64,000 bases of DNA, taken from assembly GCA_964036155.1 (NCBI GenBank), contig OZ038422.1:33007201-33071200 (forward strand). Reading direction: 5' to 3'. Shown one piece after another: positions 10,930 through 24,500 of the stretch (position 1 is the stretch's first letter; each line of letters opens with the position of its first letter). The DNA is from Diploscapter coronatus (lineage: Eukaryota; Nematoda; Chromadorea; Rhabditida; Rhabditidae). Under the pieces are notes generated by a model that was not told where the DNA came from, searched no databases, and saw nothing but the letters and a program-made list of their open reading frames with translations. A program made the translations under genes and the position numbers.

Positions 10930-11808
10930 TTAATTAATGCAATCAACAGTTTCTCCGTTATATTTGTTGGCCAAATTCAACGTTCCTATGTCGTATGTCA
11001 TTCGAGGATATGATCCATCAGAGATGTAGTTGTCGGGAATCGTAATTCCGATCTTCTTATAACAAAGGCCGTTGTAATTACCTGAAATAGTTCATTAAAT
11101 TTATACGGAACTTAAAATATTTATATCAAAACTAAAAAAATCACATTTTGAATGGCAATTTTTGTCAAAAATATTATTGTTTTCTATATTAGATATTCCC
11201 GTAAATAGACTAAAGTCAGGTAAAATTTCACAACAGCATTTTGATTTCATAAAGTCAACATTTACGGAGTGTTATTTTTAGCCAATATAATAGGTTTAGG
11301 TTAAAGTTTAACAGACTCACATTTGTGATAAATATTGACTTTGGGATCGATATTGGTGATTTCACGCTTCGTGCCACTCAGCCGAAACTCGCCGTTACCG
11401 TTCGTGTAACCCTCGTCCATGAAGCGATCAAGCACTGGAAATTTGAATAAAGCTTAAAAGCTAGACAATTTTTAAAGATAATACAAAATTTAGATTGATT
11501 TCCAAATTCTATTTTTATACTTTAAAATGACTAAAATCGATTTCCTAATTTATATTTATTATGCGAAAATTAACTTACAAACTTCCTTCTCGTACAGTTT
11601 GACTTTAACGCCGCCTGAAAGAATAACCTTTATTTTATTGTTTTCACTATTTAAATAGGAGGTTGAAAATGCAATCAAAGTCAACACCTGCAGGATATCC
11701 ATTGCAAATCAATCGACCAGTTACAGCTACACTTTGCTGACGGCCAATAAATCCAAACAGCGCGAAAGATGAAGGTAGAAAGATCAGCAACAAAGACAGG
11801 AATCTCAT
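10930..11808 (-). CDS. Transthyretin-like (TTL) family protein 3
   Basis: On the minus strand, exons in transcript order are 11808-11688, 11614-11579, 11434-11321 and 11081-10930, encoding 140 aa. It has a signal peptide (MRFLSLLLIFLPSSFALFG), then VAVTGRLICNGYPA, GVKVKLYEKE, NIDPKVNIYHKC, NYNGLCYKKIGITIP and a C-terminal DCIN. It is convergent with TTL2, 283 bp apart. It lacks the intron at the TYDIG position present in both other copies, so gene structure has diverged between paralogues. A long poly-pyrimidine tract ending TTTAG lies just before the ATG (11814-11813), consistent with an SL acceptor. Confidence 0.92.
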
Positions 11809-13324
11809 TTTTCTAAAAAAAAAAAAAAACTCTAAACTAATGGTTTTCTTAAATTATAAATAAATAATAGCCAATTAAAAACGAGAAGGTATAAAGATCA
11901 ACAAAAGACAAAGAAATCTCATTATTTATCCTAAAATTTAGAAATCTTCTATAGCTTGGGATATTTTAATTCGAAATATAAAATATCCATAAATCGATGT
12001 AAATGGAAAACGAATCCATTACGATGTGAAATTTTTGGGTATTTAATGGACACTATGAGGTTTGAACTTTAAATATTGACGATAAATCGAAAGAAAACTA
12101 TTTCTATGAAATATGTTTGATTAGTTCTTCTAAAAACATAAGAATGAATGGCTTTTGAGAACTAATGGTTGGGAAAATAACACGTTCAAAACTCGTGATT
12201 CATTTCAAGGAAAACTCGAATAAATAGGCCGAATTTCTTATGTCTGGGGTTAGGGCACTTCAATCCTAGTAGGTTTGAAAACTGGGTTCTGATTCATCGA
12301 ACTCAGGGAAATGCGGTGATGATATTTGAAAATTAGCCATCGTAAATTCTCGAAGAGTAATTGTGCAATATAAACGCGCATGCGAGACTCCGTGTTTGTT
12401 GAAAAACAGGCGAAAAGTTTGAAAGAAAAACGGTAAGAGGCAAAGAAGTAAACCGTGACTCATAAGAAATATGAGAGATCGATTAAGATTGAATTAAGGA
12501 TGCTAGAAAGTTCAGAAAAAATGGAAACAAAACTTTATTATAAAGGGTGAACCATATTATAGTAGTACCTATTTATCTTGTATGGGAAGAATTTGTATTA
12601 TTGAATAATCGAAAGATTATTTTGCTGAAAATATTATTTTCTCGATTGTTCCCAGCTATTTAGCTAGTTTTTAAAGTAGTCCCACCGGGAGAGTTGATAG
12701 TACTGAGATCGATCTATTTCATAAGGGGAGACCCTTATGTGAAAATTGAGATCTAGAAAATGCTGAAAATCTCGAAAACTCTTCGCTCAAATTTCTGTTT
12801 TTGAAAAGTATTTGTATGCTAATTTTTCACTTTTATCTCCGATTAAGTCGAGCTTTGAAGTTAAAATATTTATGGCTCACCGTTGCTTACATATTTATAT
12901 ATGCCCTCTCTGCAATCATAAATAAAATTCTGATTATTCCATACTAATTTGGATTTTTATATTCACGATTATTTTGCCTTTTTTGTTATTTCATAACTCA
13001 CCTGATATTTTCAGTCGATGAACTCGATTGAAAATTGAATTTCCCTTAAAATTTAATATAGGCTGTACCTTAACAAAATTTCCTTCTAATTATTCATAGA
13101 ATTTAGAAATTTACTGATGATCGATTAGTCCTTATCAAATATTACCTCAGGTTCATATTTGGTTAGAGTCCTCTTTCCTATCTATGACTATGCAACGCTT
13201 ATAGTTCACATTACTCTCATCAATAATTCTAATCATATATTGACAAGTTTTAAAGTTCCGAACTATTTCAATCTCTAACTTTCCCATATATTCAAAACTC
13301 CTAAATTGCCATCAGATTTTTAAG
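11809..13324. other. Intergenic, divergent upstream region of TTL3 and the four-TM gene
   Basis: About 1.5 kb of AT-rich sequence between divergent genes, presumably containing both promoters. No exon is supported; the 65-codon minus-strand frame at 12266-12463 has no recognisable domain. An acceptor-like ATCAG lies at 13311-13315. Confidence 0.5.
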
Positions 13325-15666
13325 ATGTCGCCTCCTAAAAATGGTTACAACCCTTCTAGGGACCCGAAAATCATCGGACTTGGATTCAAAGTAATGATCA
13401 ATCTGATTTGTATAAATTACTTTCTATTATCTACGAAATGGCCGTTTGTAAACGGAGGAGGGGAGGGGTATCCACGAGCCTTAACTATATGTGTCTCCGC
13501 GTCTCTGCGCTCTTACTTACCTCGAGTGTCGCGATGCGTCACTCTCGCAGACGCGCGTCGCCCCCTTTCAACGCAAACGCTCATCTCGTAGATAATGGGA
13601 GTATCTCAAGTTTTTAGGTAGCTTCACGAGCCCTGCTAGTTTTTGAGTCCATTTGTGGAAAATTACTGCTATGCGTGGCTATAGGCTCCATTATTTACGC
13701 CCCAAGCTGGTGTATGTTTTTGGCAATTTATAAAGTTATTGATTTAACACTAATAAGTACTCACTCATTCATGTATTCATGAAATTATTAAATATGAGTG
13801 AAATGAAATAAAGCAATGAACATATTAGTAAGTAGAAACAGTAAGTTTTTGCTTACTATGCATTTATTAACAGCCTAAATTTTGTTTTCAACTAAATTTA
13901 AACAAATTTTAAAAATTCCAGATCCAGTTTTGGTAAACTTCATCTTTCTGGTGTTTCAAATAGCAGCAATGGTGACCTATAATTTGTGCCATTCAAGAAC
14001 TCAGCCAGTTTATGTTCTACCTTTATTCGCTTGGGAGGTAAATATTACACGTTTCATAGTAATTTGTAAAGGTATTCATCTCCCTAACGAAATAGCATGT
14101 TGGAGAGATTCTCTCGTCAATGCTATTTCATCAAAGGTAGCTACTTTTACAAATTGTCTGTTTCATTTAAAAATTTAGATATATTTTAGACAGTCACGAT
14201 ATTCTGGGTCTGTATCTGGTTATACGCTGCAGTCACCGCGATAATTACTGGCCATTTGTGGGCTTTGGAATGGTTAGGAGGGCCTAGGTAAGAAAAGCAA
14301 CCTGGAAACCTTAAGCCCTGAGGCCATGTGAAATAGGATGGGAAAATAAATGCCACCTTCCAACACCCTTCCCTAACCACACTATTTCATAATGGCTTGA
14401 GAGCTTATGGTTTCCAAATAGCTTAACCTGGATAATTCGTTATTTCTTTGCCTATGAAATATTATGGGAGAAATCTTTCCCTATCGTTTTCTATACCCTT
14501 AACTGTGGGTAACGAAATAAAGAATTCTCCAAATTGCCGGTAAAAAGTTTTAAAATGTTCACTTTTTATAAGAACCTATTTAGAGAACAAAGATTTCCAT
14601 ATACACCCGACGTAGAGACGAAAAATATTACAAATCCGGATGCGAGTGATCCACATGCAAAGAAAGGTAACTCTCTTAAACATTCTATTTTTGAGGCATT
14701 TATAAAACAAGAAGTAGTGAGCATAAAACAGAAATCTGGAACTTTCATGAGATTTTTGCTTACAACTTTTTAATGAACTTAAGAATTATCTTATACTTTC
14801 ATTAAATGCTATGATCTTTTTTTAATTTTCTAAATTTTAGCCGTGTTTTACGGTTCTGGAATTACCGCCGCTAGCGTTATTGTGCTGATCATAAAAATTT
14901 TGGGATGGAGAATAATAAAAACTACATATATAGAGCTGAGAAGACGACGTCTAGCTAACATGCGGGCGGAAAATGTTGAGATTTTTTCAATTTTAATTTT
15001 TTTTTAAATATTAGTATAAAAATAATTTAATGATGAGAGTAGTACGGCAAAGTTTATTAAAGCAACTTGCTGAGTTTCTATAAATATAGTTTTTCGATCT
15101 GGGCGATTTTCAGCTGAATTTTGTTTAAATTGGCCCTAGATCCAAAATCCTACCTTATTTATGACGTACAACTTTTATTAGTTTATACGTAAACGACCCT
15201 ATAAAATTCAGAGGAAAAAGCTACGATCTGGCTCGAGATCCTCATCAGGTGAATCGTCGAATTTGCCTAACTTGCCTATGATTCATCATAACCCCTCCCC
15301 GCAACCTCCGAAAAAGAAAATTCGACATGGAAGGGAATATTATGAGGTTATTTATAAATTTATATCTATTTTTAACAAATATTTTAACTAATGAATTGGA
15401 TGGCAATCTGAAAAAGTAGTTGCATCGTTACATACGAAATAGTGAGAGAAGAGAACCTCTTCCCTTACAAATTCTATACTATTTTCGCATGCAACAGTGC
15501 TACGACGCAAGGAGTTTTTTTTCTCAAATTGCCAATTAAATTAACATGTTAAAGATGAAGTTTTAATTTTTAATTTCAGAACGGTGACGATGTTGGTAGA
15601 CCTTTTATAAGTGCACCTTCAACAATATCCTCTGTTAATGCCACAAGAACAGAGTCCACATTGTAA
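13325..15666 (+). CDS. Four-transmembrane protein of unknown family
   Basis: Exons: 13325-13390, 13618-13711, 13922-14037, 14190-14287, 14584-14666, 14841-14974, 15212-15346, 15580-15666, encoding 270 aa, all phase-consistent. Four hydrophobic segments are visible: around GKLLLCVAIGSIIYA, NFIFLVFQIAAMV, TIFWVCIWLYAAVTAIITG and GITAASVIVLIIKILG. A loop with an NIT glycosylation site lies between TM3 and TM4. The C-terminal tail is basic and Ser/Pro-rich (RRRRLANMRAE, PPKKKIRHGREYYE). I do not recognise the family. Introns 3, 4 and 7 hold foldback elements. The junction EN/RKK after 14974 uses GTTGAG and is the least certain. Confidence 0.68.
14061..14157. repeat. Foldback element in four-TM gene intron 3
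   Basis: It runs from AATTTGTAAAGG to CTACTTTTACAAATT, with inner arms CGAAATAGCAT and ATGCTATTTCATC. The host intron is 152 nt, leaving about 55 nt without the element. Confidence 0.6.
14297..14540. repeat. Two adjacent foldback elements in one intron
   Basis: The first (14297-14420) pairs CAACCTGGAAACCTTAAGCC with GGCTTGAGAGCTTATGGTTT. The second (14427-14540) is family E, starting CCTGGATAATTCGTTATTTC and ending AATTCTCCAAATTGCCGG. Together they take 238 of the 296 nt of four-TM gene intron 4. Confidence 0.65.
15400..15533. repeat. Foldback element, family A, in four-TM gene intron 7
   Basis: It starts TGGCAATCTGAAAAAGTAGT and ends TCTCAAATTGCCA. Inner arms are TGCATCGTTACATACGAAAT and ATTTTCGCATGCAACAGTGC. 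Confidence 0.65.
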
Positions 15667-18600
15667 AAATGAACATAAAATAAATAAGTATATTTATTCT
15701 AAAAAATGAAATTTTAGAAATTTCTAAAGTTCATCATCATTCCTTTTTTATACAGAAGAGATAGTATGCAAAATCGAGATAGTAAAAGAAGTCATAAACC
15801 TATCAAAATTTCATATGCAATTTTGGCAGGTGTCCAATAACAAAAAAACTGTCTGATTCATTCGACTCTCATAAAATTTCGCACTCTCTCATTTTTCCCA
15901 TTCTCTACCCCTTCTTATCTATACGATTTTAAATTTCGATCTAACCTCCGGCGGGAGTTTAGATTTTCCCTTTGTATGGGGTGAGAATAAGATTTTTTAT
16001 AAGTTGTTTTGCTCGTTGTTTCAGTGATATGATTAGTTTGGTGGAAAATCTTCGTATTTTACTCAGAATATCGCGATGTGTTTATTTGATATTTGTAATT
16101 CGTAGGCAAAAACCCGTGATGAAATGTTAAAATGCTAATGCTTGAAGAATATAACATTTTGGTATTCTTTAAGACTATTTGTAGCGCTAATTATTATGAT
16201 ATGACGTCAATGTAATTTTTGAAGAAATTCCATATCATTCACGATTCTGCATGTTAGAATGCAAATGATTTGAAGAATGGCATTTTAAAATAATCTAAAG
16301 ATAAGATATATCTGTACTTCCTTAGAAATACGATTTTTGGAAGTTATAATTTTGCGCGATATCATTTGTCTGAGCAAAAATAGATTGACATCATCGTTCG
16401 TTCTAATTTTTCAGTTTGTCATTTGTAACCCGGAACTTGCACGCATAAATTATTCACTAAATGCAGCGTTTTGACTTGGCCTACTTCATGAATTCCAAAA
16501 TTATCCCCCTCTCTCTTATCTTTACAGCACAAACCCCATGATTATCATCTTTATCACCAGCTCTACAAAATCACATCATATTTCTGTTCTTTACGATATA
16601 ATGAGAGTTATTCTGTGTCTCTCTAAGTCTATGCAATTGATGAGGATTGTAACGAATATCCAGAGGTCTAATTAATCTTTGCTAATTGTTTCCCATTTTT
16701 GGAAAAGTAGCTGCATTGTAGTATGAAAAATTGGCATAGTTTGTTAGGAGAGGAATCCTCCTCTTATGCTATTTCGTACGCAACGATGCAATTGTTTCAA
16801 GAATTATTCCAGACTGTCTAAAAATATTCTAGACGTTAAAAATGAAACTATAAATTGATAATGGCGATCTAAAGCTTGGTTGTCATGATATAATTCATTC
16901 TAATTTGAATAAAAGTGTATACAATGAAAAATATGAAAACCCTCGCAAGATCTACAATTTTATTTTTTTCTTTTCGTAATTTTTCGTATTCATAATTTTG
17001 CCTTTGCTTTTTTGTATGAATGGCGGTAAATGGCGCACTGATAGGTTATGGCATTTGGTGCTTATGGGGGTAATGTTAAATATGTGAAAGGCAAAGAGGG
17101 GTAAAATTAGAGACTGTTGGAAATGAAGAGGCCGGAAAGGATGCAGAGAAATCGATTTGCCAGCGAAAATCGTCGCCTCTCTCTCTCACTCTTCACGCTT
17201 TTTCGCTCTCTGCGTCTCTCGCATTTCTCTGTTGGCCCTCGTACTATTTTGTCATTTTTCCCGTTCTTTCGCCCTCTTGCCGAAATTTCTACCGAACAAC
17301 AACCTTAAGGTGTGGGGCGCACACGGTCATAAAAAAAATCTACCAATTTCACGTACATCGATTTTCAAATTTTAGGCCCCGAAATGGGTAATAAAATCAT
17401 TTTCCGGAGTTGAGTTTAAAGTTTCAGAGCAAAATTTTATATTTCTAGAGGGGATATTACAAAAAAAAATGCCCGTAAAACTTTTATATCTCTTATTTTT
17501 AGAGGCTAGATTTAAATTTTGAAGGCAAATTAAATCATTTTTGTAGGGAAGATTAAAAAATAACTGTTAGGACTTTTGTATCTCTCAATTTCTGGCACTA
17601 TTTTCTTGGAATATTTGATTTGTTGACCTCTCTCTGTGCGTATAATCCCTTATCAATTTATCAGTAACATATAGGGGCCTAGTTGTCTGTTTGGCTGGCC
17701 GAGTTTTGGCGGGGCTCACAAAAGTTTTGGCTCAGAAAATTTGTAATTTTTCAAAATCTCCTATTTTCTTCTTGTAAATCATGATGAAATTTGTAAATTA
17801 GCATGCAAGTTTATGTTTAGGTGAGTTTATGTCTAAGATTAATAGGCTCCCTGAATAATTCGTCAAAGATCGCCTTCGCCAATTTGTAAAATTTATCAAC
17901 ATTCAGGGCTAGTGAACGTAGAGAAAAGAAGATCAGTTTGATGAATTTTACAATTTGCTTGCGATAGTTCACAGTTAAGCATAAAAGAGTTCGATTTAAT
18001 GATACGTCATTAAAAATAGCTTTTGAGGTCCTATTTTTTGAGGCTCATATTCATTTCCAGAATTGGCTAGTGTCGCGTTCGTGGTTTTTCCTCGAGTTTT
18101 CCTCTCTCTAGTCCCGTTCGTTCCCTTCCCTCACTTTGTTCTATTGATTTCTCACTGAGCCCTCCCCGTCGTTTCGTCTGTGTCTCTCTGACCGACGCTG
18201 ATATTCTTCATCATAGGCAAAAGTCAGAGACGCAGAGTCTTCTAATTTTTCAATTTTTGCCCATTATGATACGTGTGAATCGCACAAGCCAAACAAAATC
18301 AAACTTTTCTAATCTATTCGAATAAAAGGAGTAAACAAAGCCTCAGATCTATGTTCATGAATTAGGCAAATTTTAGGGCTTATGTTAAAAAAAAAAAACA
18401 CCCTCTGACAATGGTTGTGATATCTATTTTCATTAGAAGCATATAATTTCTCTTAATTCAGTATTTCGTGGGTTTAGCGGGGTACAAATTTTAGGCCAGC
18501 TTGAGGAATTCGCATAGATACAAAACTCTAGTTTTTTTCCGACGAGTTTTGATTGACGTTGAAATTTCAAAAAGCCGTTACTTTTTTCGGTTAGAAAATG

Positions 18601-21410
18601 TCTGAACATGAGAAAATCACAGCATAATCTTATAAAATAATAAAATACCGAATTTTAAAAGTTTTGAAAATCATTGAAAATTTTAATCGAGTAATTTGTC
18701 AAGTTCAAAAATCATACAACTTTGCATTTAAGAATTTTCGGAAAGTGATTAATCTTGAAGCTACAATATTGCATTACATGCCAGTTTTGTGCGTATTTGC
18801 ATACAATCCCTTATTACGCGAATGAACTTGATTTCGATCTCGAATTCATTTTCCCCGCGCATTTTTCTGGTATTTAATCGGAAAAAGTACGATTTTATCG
18901 GAGCGATATATCAAAATTAATCAGATCAGCGCCTATCAAATGCGAATTGTCGATGATATTTCGCAATTCCCGGATCAGATACCTATCTTTTATCATTGCA
19001 AAATGTTAGAGACGCAGCATTTCGCCTTCCAAATCGATGGTAATTAATTTTTTGTCCCGGTGCAGAATCGAGATTTTTCGATTTCTCGCACCCGATTCAA
19101 AACCCGTATTTTTGAAGATGTCGATGGTGTATTTTGCCTTGACCTTGTTTGACCAGATCGAAGCAAAAAATGCCGTACCGAGATTTGGAATAAAGGAAAC
19201 TACAGAGGAAAAAAGTTTCGGCAAATTTTCACGCAATTTTTTGTTATCGGCACTGATCAAGTGTTATGGTTATCAGCGAGAAGAATGTCAAGGTAAGGGC
19301 GTAGATTTGGGTAATGGTAGAAATTTACGATGGTATGATATATTAGATCAAACAATAAGTGTTTTGAGATTTAAAAATTAGCATGCATGTTTCTCTCATA
19401 TTACTCTGGACACAAATAATGGAAATAGCATTGAAGGAATTCTAATGTTCAAAATTTTACGAGCATAAATTATGATCCAGTATAAAATGCCATATGCTAA
19501 AAAATCAATGTTATGACCACTTATATTCTAAAATATAGATAAATTAAAATTGATTTAAAACCCACAACCACTAGATGTGTCCAAAGTCTCCAAAATTTAC
19601 GTGTGTCTATTTGTTATTTTGTTGTTTCGCCTTCGCATCACCCTTTTTGCCACTTTTTCTCTGCGTTCTCCGTCTTTTGCGTGATATTCCCCTCGCACAC
19701 TCTTTCGCATTGGTTTGGGCCGAATTTTTGGCGCAACGCCGAAAAATCGATACCGCATTCGGCCGCAGTCATCGCACACACATACACACACACACCGCCC
19801 TGGGAGAGACCCTAGGTGATCCGCAATCGCACTACGGGTCAGACCCTAGGTGATTAGAATTATCATGCACGCTGATTTGACTGACCCGAATCGCGAGAAT
19901 CGATTCCTTGGCTTTAAAAAGGCGAATTTCTTCTGCGTGTCTGACGAAAGCAATGATGAGAGGTCTCATTAGACATGTGAGAGAGTCGCAGGCTTTACCT
20001 GACCCCTCGATAATTCTCGACTTTCTTTGCTTATCCTAAATTTTTTCTATCTTTAAATTTGTTTTGTTATTTTATTGCTTATCGATATCGTTGATTTTAG
20101 GCTTATTAAATTGTGTTGATTTCAGATATGCCAACATTTTGACTATATTTCTAAGTCCGATATTCGAATTTCGGATTATTCAATCTATCACGAGTTCTAA
20201 GGAGGGGATCGATATTCGAGTGGATGCAATATAAAATTGGCGTCCGAGGGTCCCGGAATACGCGGTTTTGTTCATTTTGAGGTGAATGTTCTCATAGTTT
20301 ATAAGTTTAAAACCATACTAATGAGTAACAATTTATCTTGTATTCTTGATAAGTTAAACTAATAGATTGGTTTTAAGAATGGTGCGTGCGTATGTGTAGC
20401 GTATTTTCCCGTTTTTTCCTAAAATCAATGACAATGCTAATTAATAAAAGTAGCAAGTAGTACTAAAAATAGTGCTGCGAAAGTCTACTTAAAATACTTC
20501 ACGAGTTTCTAAATGAACAAATTTCTTGTACTTAAGAAGTGTACTACATTTATTAATGACCAGATATTTGAATTTAAAGTTCAAAACAACAAAATCCAAC
20601 CTGCCAAGATGCGATACAATATGTATGCATATTTTTTATGGAAACTAGAAGCGGTGATCCGAGTTTTTGTCGCTAAATTAAGGCGAGCGGGGAGCATTTG
20701 GTTATTTTTCACCGCCCCGACATCAAACTATAAACATTGCCCCGCTATGAGAGATATAAATTATGAAAAAGTCTATAAAAAATACGGGAAAAAAGTATTC
20801 TCGAGAGCTGAGAATGCTACAACAAATAAGCTTGACGTGCTATAGATTTGCAAAAACGCTTGCTATTTTACTCAAATGCGCGCAGACCTAGGGAGAACGG
20901 TCGTCAGAAGGCCTTTGCGACCTACCCCCGGCTACTTTTCTTAGAAAATTTCCCTCTTCAACCTTCTAATTAGTAAAAATGCTCGCAAGTGCGACTTGGT
21001 ATCATAACTACGATTTCTTTCTTGCGATCTTTTATTTTCGTCTGACGAAGGTGCTCCCTGAGTCTGGAAAAAACACTCAGTGTCTTATTCAGATGTACGT
21101 TAAATTTGAATTACAAGTAACGTTCTCGTTCCAAGCAAGTGCCCTGATATTTACGCACTTTAATTTGTGCTTCGATGCGTGCAGGGCCGAGTTATTTTTA
21201 TTCGGTCAAAAATGTAGTGCCTCTAAAGATCGAGGAGATTTTGCATAAAGTATCGTATTTGAAGTTTTAGGAATCTGCACTCAAGTCTAAGTAAACACAT
21301 CCAAATTGCCGAACGCGAAACAACAACGCTCGGCGGCAGTTCCGGCTGGAACGAATCGGAGGGGCGAGCGGCCGTCGTGCGGACCACCACCATCAGTTGC
21401 AGCCACTACG
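15667..21410. other. Long region without a supported gene
   Basis: About 5.7 kb upstream of the possible first NFI exon. It contains a family A foldback (16701-16810), pyrimidine-rich patches (17.17-17.29, 18.06-18.20 and 19.62-19.72 kb), a CA-rich run near 19780-19797 and two copies of GACCCTAGGTGAT near 19808 and 19842. Open frames at 19037-19381, 19006-19260 (minus) and 20513-20845 lack recognisable domains and splice support. Regulatory sequence is plausible but not demonstrated. Confidence 0.45.
16701..16810. repeat. Foldback element, family A, intergenic copy
   Basis: Arms are GGAAAAGTAGCTGCATTGTA and CGCAACGATGCAATTGTTTC, with inner GGCATAGT and ATGCTATTTCGTA. Confidence 0.6.
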
Positions 21411-21512
21411 ATGTCCCGATCGGAGCAGAAATTCACCACGCAACGAGTCGAGACTCGCAGTGGTGTGAATTCCGATACGATGGTTAGACGGGCGGTCGAC
21501 CAGCACTTAGAG
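21411..21512 (+). CDS. Candidate upstream coding exon of NFI
   Basis: A GC-richer island encodes 34 residues starting MSRSEQKFTTQRVETRSG. It ends at a GAG/GTATTT donor in phase 0. The acceptor at 25181 opens a phase-0 exon whose frame is open upstream of the NFI start at 25248 (VDVGSPSPARQGPGE...). The two would join cleanly, giving a longer NFI N-terminus across a 3.7 kb intron. This is inferred from phase and composition only. It could instead belong to another transcript. Confidence 0.4.
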
Positions 21513-24500
21513 GTATTTAAATTTAAAGGCAACTAATAAAAGTAGTATGGCAAGAGTTAACGGTATGTGTGTTTTAGAAACTCATGAGCTACTACATTAG
21601 CTTTTGTCGTACTGCTTTTATTGATTGCTTAATTTAAACACCCCTTTATTATTTTACATGATTCATACACTATATTTTACTCAATTTTGAATTATTTTAA
21701 CTCATAAGAAAGACAGCTGATGAGAAGTCCGAAAAAAGTTGTGTTTACATGTGAAACTTACGAAATTATCAGGCGTTCGCTTTAGCAGCAAAAAGCATAT
21801 ATATATATATATATAAAGATAAAGTTGCTGATCTATATGAGGTGGTTAAATGAAATGTTACTATGCTTAATGAGATTGGTGGTATTTAAAAGAAACGTTA
21901 ACGAATTATATGAGTTCTCGCATCTGATTCATTCTAGTTAATATGTTTATTCATTTGTGAGTTTAGATTTTCAATTTCTTAAACATAATCCCCCTGAACT
22001 CATTTATATTTAAGTTCCTTATCATTCAAAATATCTCGCTAAATTCGAATTTCTAATACTTGCAGCTAGCTTTTATTCCTGGGAATTTCAATAGAAAATC
22101 GTTTGCAAAAACGCGATTTTTTCGATGTTGAAAAAATCGACGACTATCTCTGAGGGACTTATTTTTAGCCAAGCGTTTTTGCACATCGGTTACCAGGGAA
22201 GCGCGATATGAGAAGCGAGTGCATCTTTCTACAGGGTTGAGCACATTTTAAAGGCTTTATAAAAATTGTGAAATAAAATTGGATTAGAAATAGATTCGCT
22301 CCGTTTGGAGGAAATATAATTTCTCTATTGGTTAGTGAGAAAGCACAATTTTTATGAGTCGAAAGTATTTTGATACAAACTTCAGTTTCAATGAAAATTA
22401 GCAGATTTTTCATGTGCATATATATTCAAAATTAGCACATATACACACATTTCAGTTTGTATATGGAAAAATAGGAAATTTTCATTTGAATTCGACGAAG
22501 AAAAAAACGATTTTGAGATTCTTTTATAATGGAGAGAGAAAAATAAAAAAAAATAATAAAATGCTCGTTTTATAAAGGCGACATGCGTATTGAATTGATG
22601 AATTCAGAGACGCGCGAATTGATAGAAACATTGATTAGTCATTTCTAAAATTGGACCAGCACCATTATTGGCTAGAGAAATGTGTGCACTGTGCATAGAT
22701 ATTCGGTTGAAACTTCGACCAAATTTTGGCCTAAAATTTTCTAAGCCATAGTCTTTGCTTTAAAGATGAATCTGAATCAGACCTAGGCGGCGCTTAGGCT
22801 TAAATTTCCGAGAGTACCCTTCAAAGCCAAAATTCTCTTATGGATTATAGTCTAAATTTTAGGCAGCATATCAATTTGTTAAATTGTCTTAATAGACGCT
22901 TGAGTAATTATCGCTTAAAGCGCATCGGATTTCCAAGAGGGGCGGGACTTAGATAAATCGGCCTGGAATGGGTTTTGCTTATCGCCTTCTCATTATCTAC
23001 TAAAGCCGCATTATCAGGGCGGATTTTGAATTTATAAATTTTTAGAAACTTCGAAATTCATTTCAATTTCTTCTATGCAATCTTGCCATTTTCTATTTTA
23101 AAACCCATTTCCTTTACTGACGACAATCATAAAAGAAGAATGCATTTTGCCGGATTAACCAACTCTATTATCGCAAAAGAATTGGATACTTGAATATATC
23201 CAAATTCATATATTCATTTTCTTCAAAAATATTCACACGTAATCACTTTCAGCCTCAACGAAAAAACTTAGGAAAGGGGGTCCGGAAATCAAAATTCTTT
23301 TTTTATAAAAGAGTTAATACTTAGGAGGATCATCAGCGAGGCTTTGGCATAAAATTTTGGCTTAATGGGATAGGCATGAAGGGTATGGCTTGAGCCCTGC
23401 CTATGCCTAAAGATATCCCCCTTTTCAGAATTGAATGTGTTGGCTTCTGCTGATCATATATATATATCACCGTTTTGAAATTCATCATGAACTTGCAAAC
23501 ACTTGGCAAAAAATACGAATGTTAGACATCTTGTCATCATGATTTTGGGTTATGATTTTTTATGGGTTTGATGAATGCAACAGATATCTAAAATAGTCAA
23601 CGGATCATTAATATTAACACCTGCAAGAAAGAGGAAAATTACTATCTCATGATCCATTTTGAATATCTTAAAGTCTCATATATATCTTGAATATTCCATT
23701 TTGGAAGAACTCTAAAAATAGATGTGCTTCAATTCTACCCTTGGATTTACTATAAGATATAATTCTCATTTACTCCTACAAACTCTTCTGCGCCCCGCGT
23801 TATTTTCTTGTTGAATTTGAGTCTTTGATTTCACGCATATACGGTAGTCGTTTCTTTCAAGCTTTAGTTTGTAAAAACGAACCAATTTCCTTCGGATTCA
23901 TTTTTCATCGCTTCAATATATGAAATAGTGCACTTTTCGCACAGTAAAATGATGAAACATTCGCAATTCTTATGATTTCGATTTTGCTGCTGAAATCTTA
24001 AATTTTCATTTTTAATAAAATAAACTACAGTTTATCATGTGGATTTTAGCTTATCTTTTATTCTGTGATAATCCAAAATCAGGCTTAAAATGAAATATAT
24101 AAATTATACATGACATTGACGTGATTTAATATATCACTTTTCATATTGAAAATGGGCATATAAGCTCTGATTAAATGTGTATGTTCGATTTAAAGAATTG
24201 GTTGCTGCAGTCGAAATTTGACTTAATCATTTTTATTCCGAAAATGGAAATTTATATGAGATTGGCCCCAATGATATCTTTTAAATCCTAATCCGCAAGC
24301 ATTATCTCTTACTTCAAGCTTTGTATTCCTTATTTATCATCGTTTCAATTTACTTGGAGAGTCTCACGTTTTCTTCTTTTCTGAGAGCAAAAGTTCGCAA
24401 TTTTGTAGTTCGTGTAAAAATAAAATGGGGGATTTCCATTTCCGTATCAATAGTAATAATTTTTGATATCTTATTGCAGGAAAACTTGAAAATACTTTGA

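Noticed and set aside
19037..19381. 114-codon open frame, overlapping a minus-strand frame of 84 codons
   Set aside because: Both strands are open here, with no domain and no convincing splice sites.
20513..20845. 110-codon open frame
   Set aside because: AT-rich, lysine/asparagine-biased and adjacent to a degraded foldback; no supporting features.
21798..21817. AT dinucleotide run as a possible replication or structural element
   Set aside because: A simple microsatellite in AT-rich DNA; no further support.
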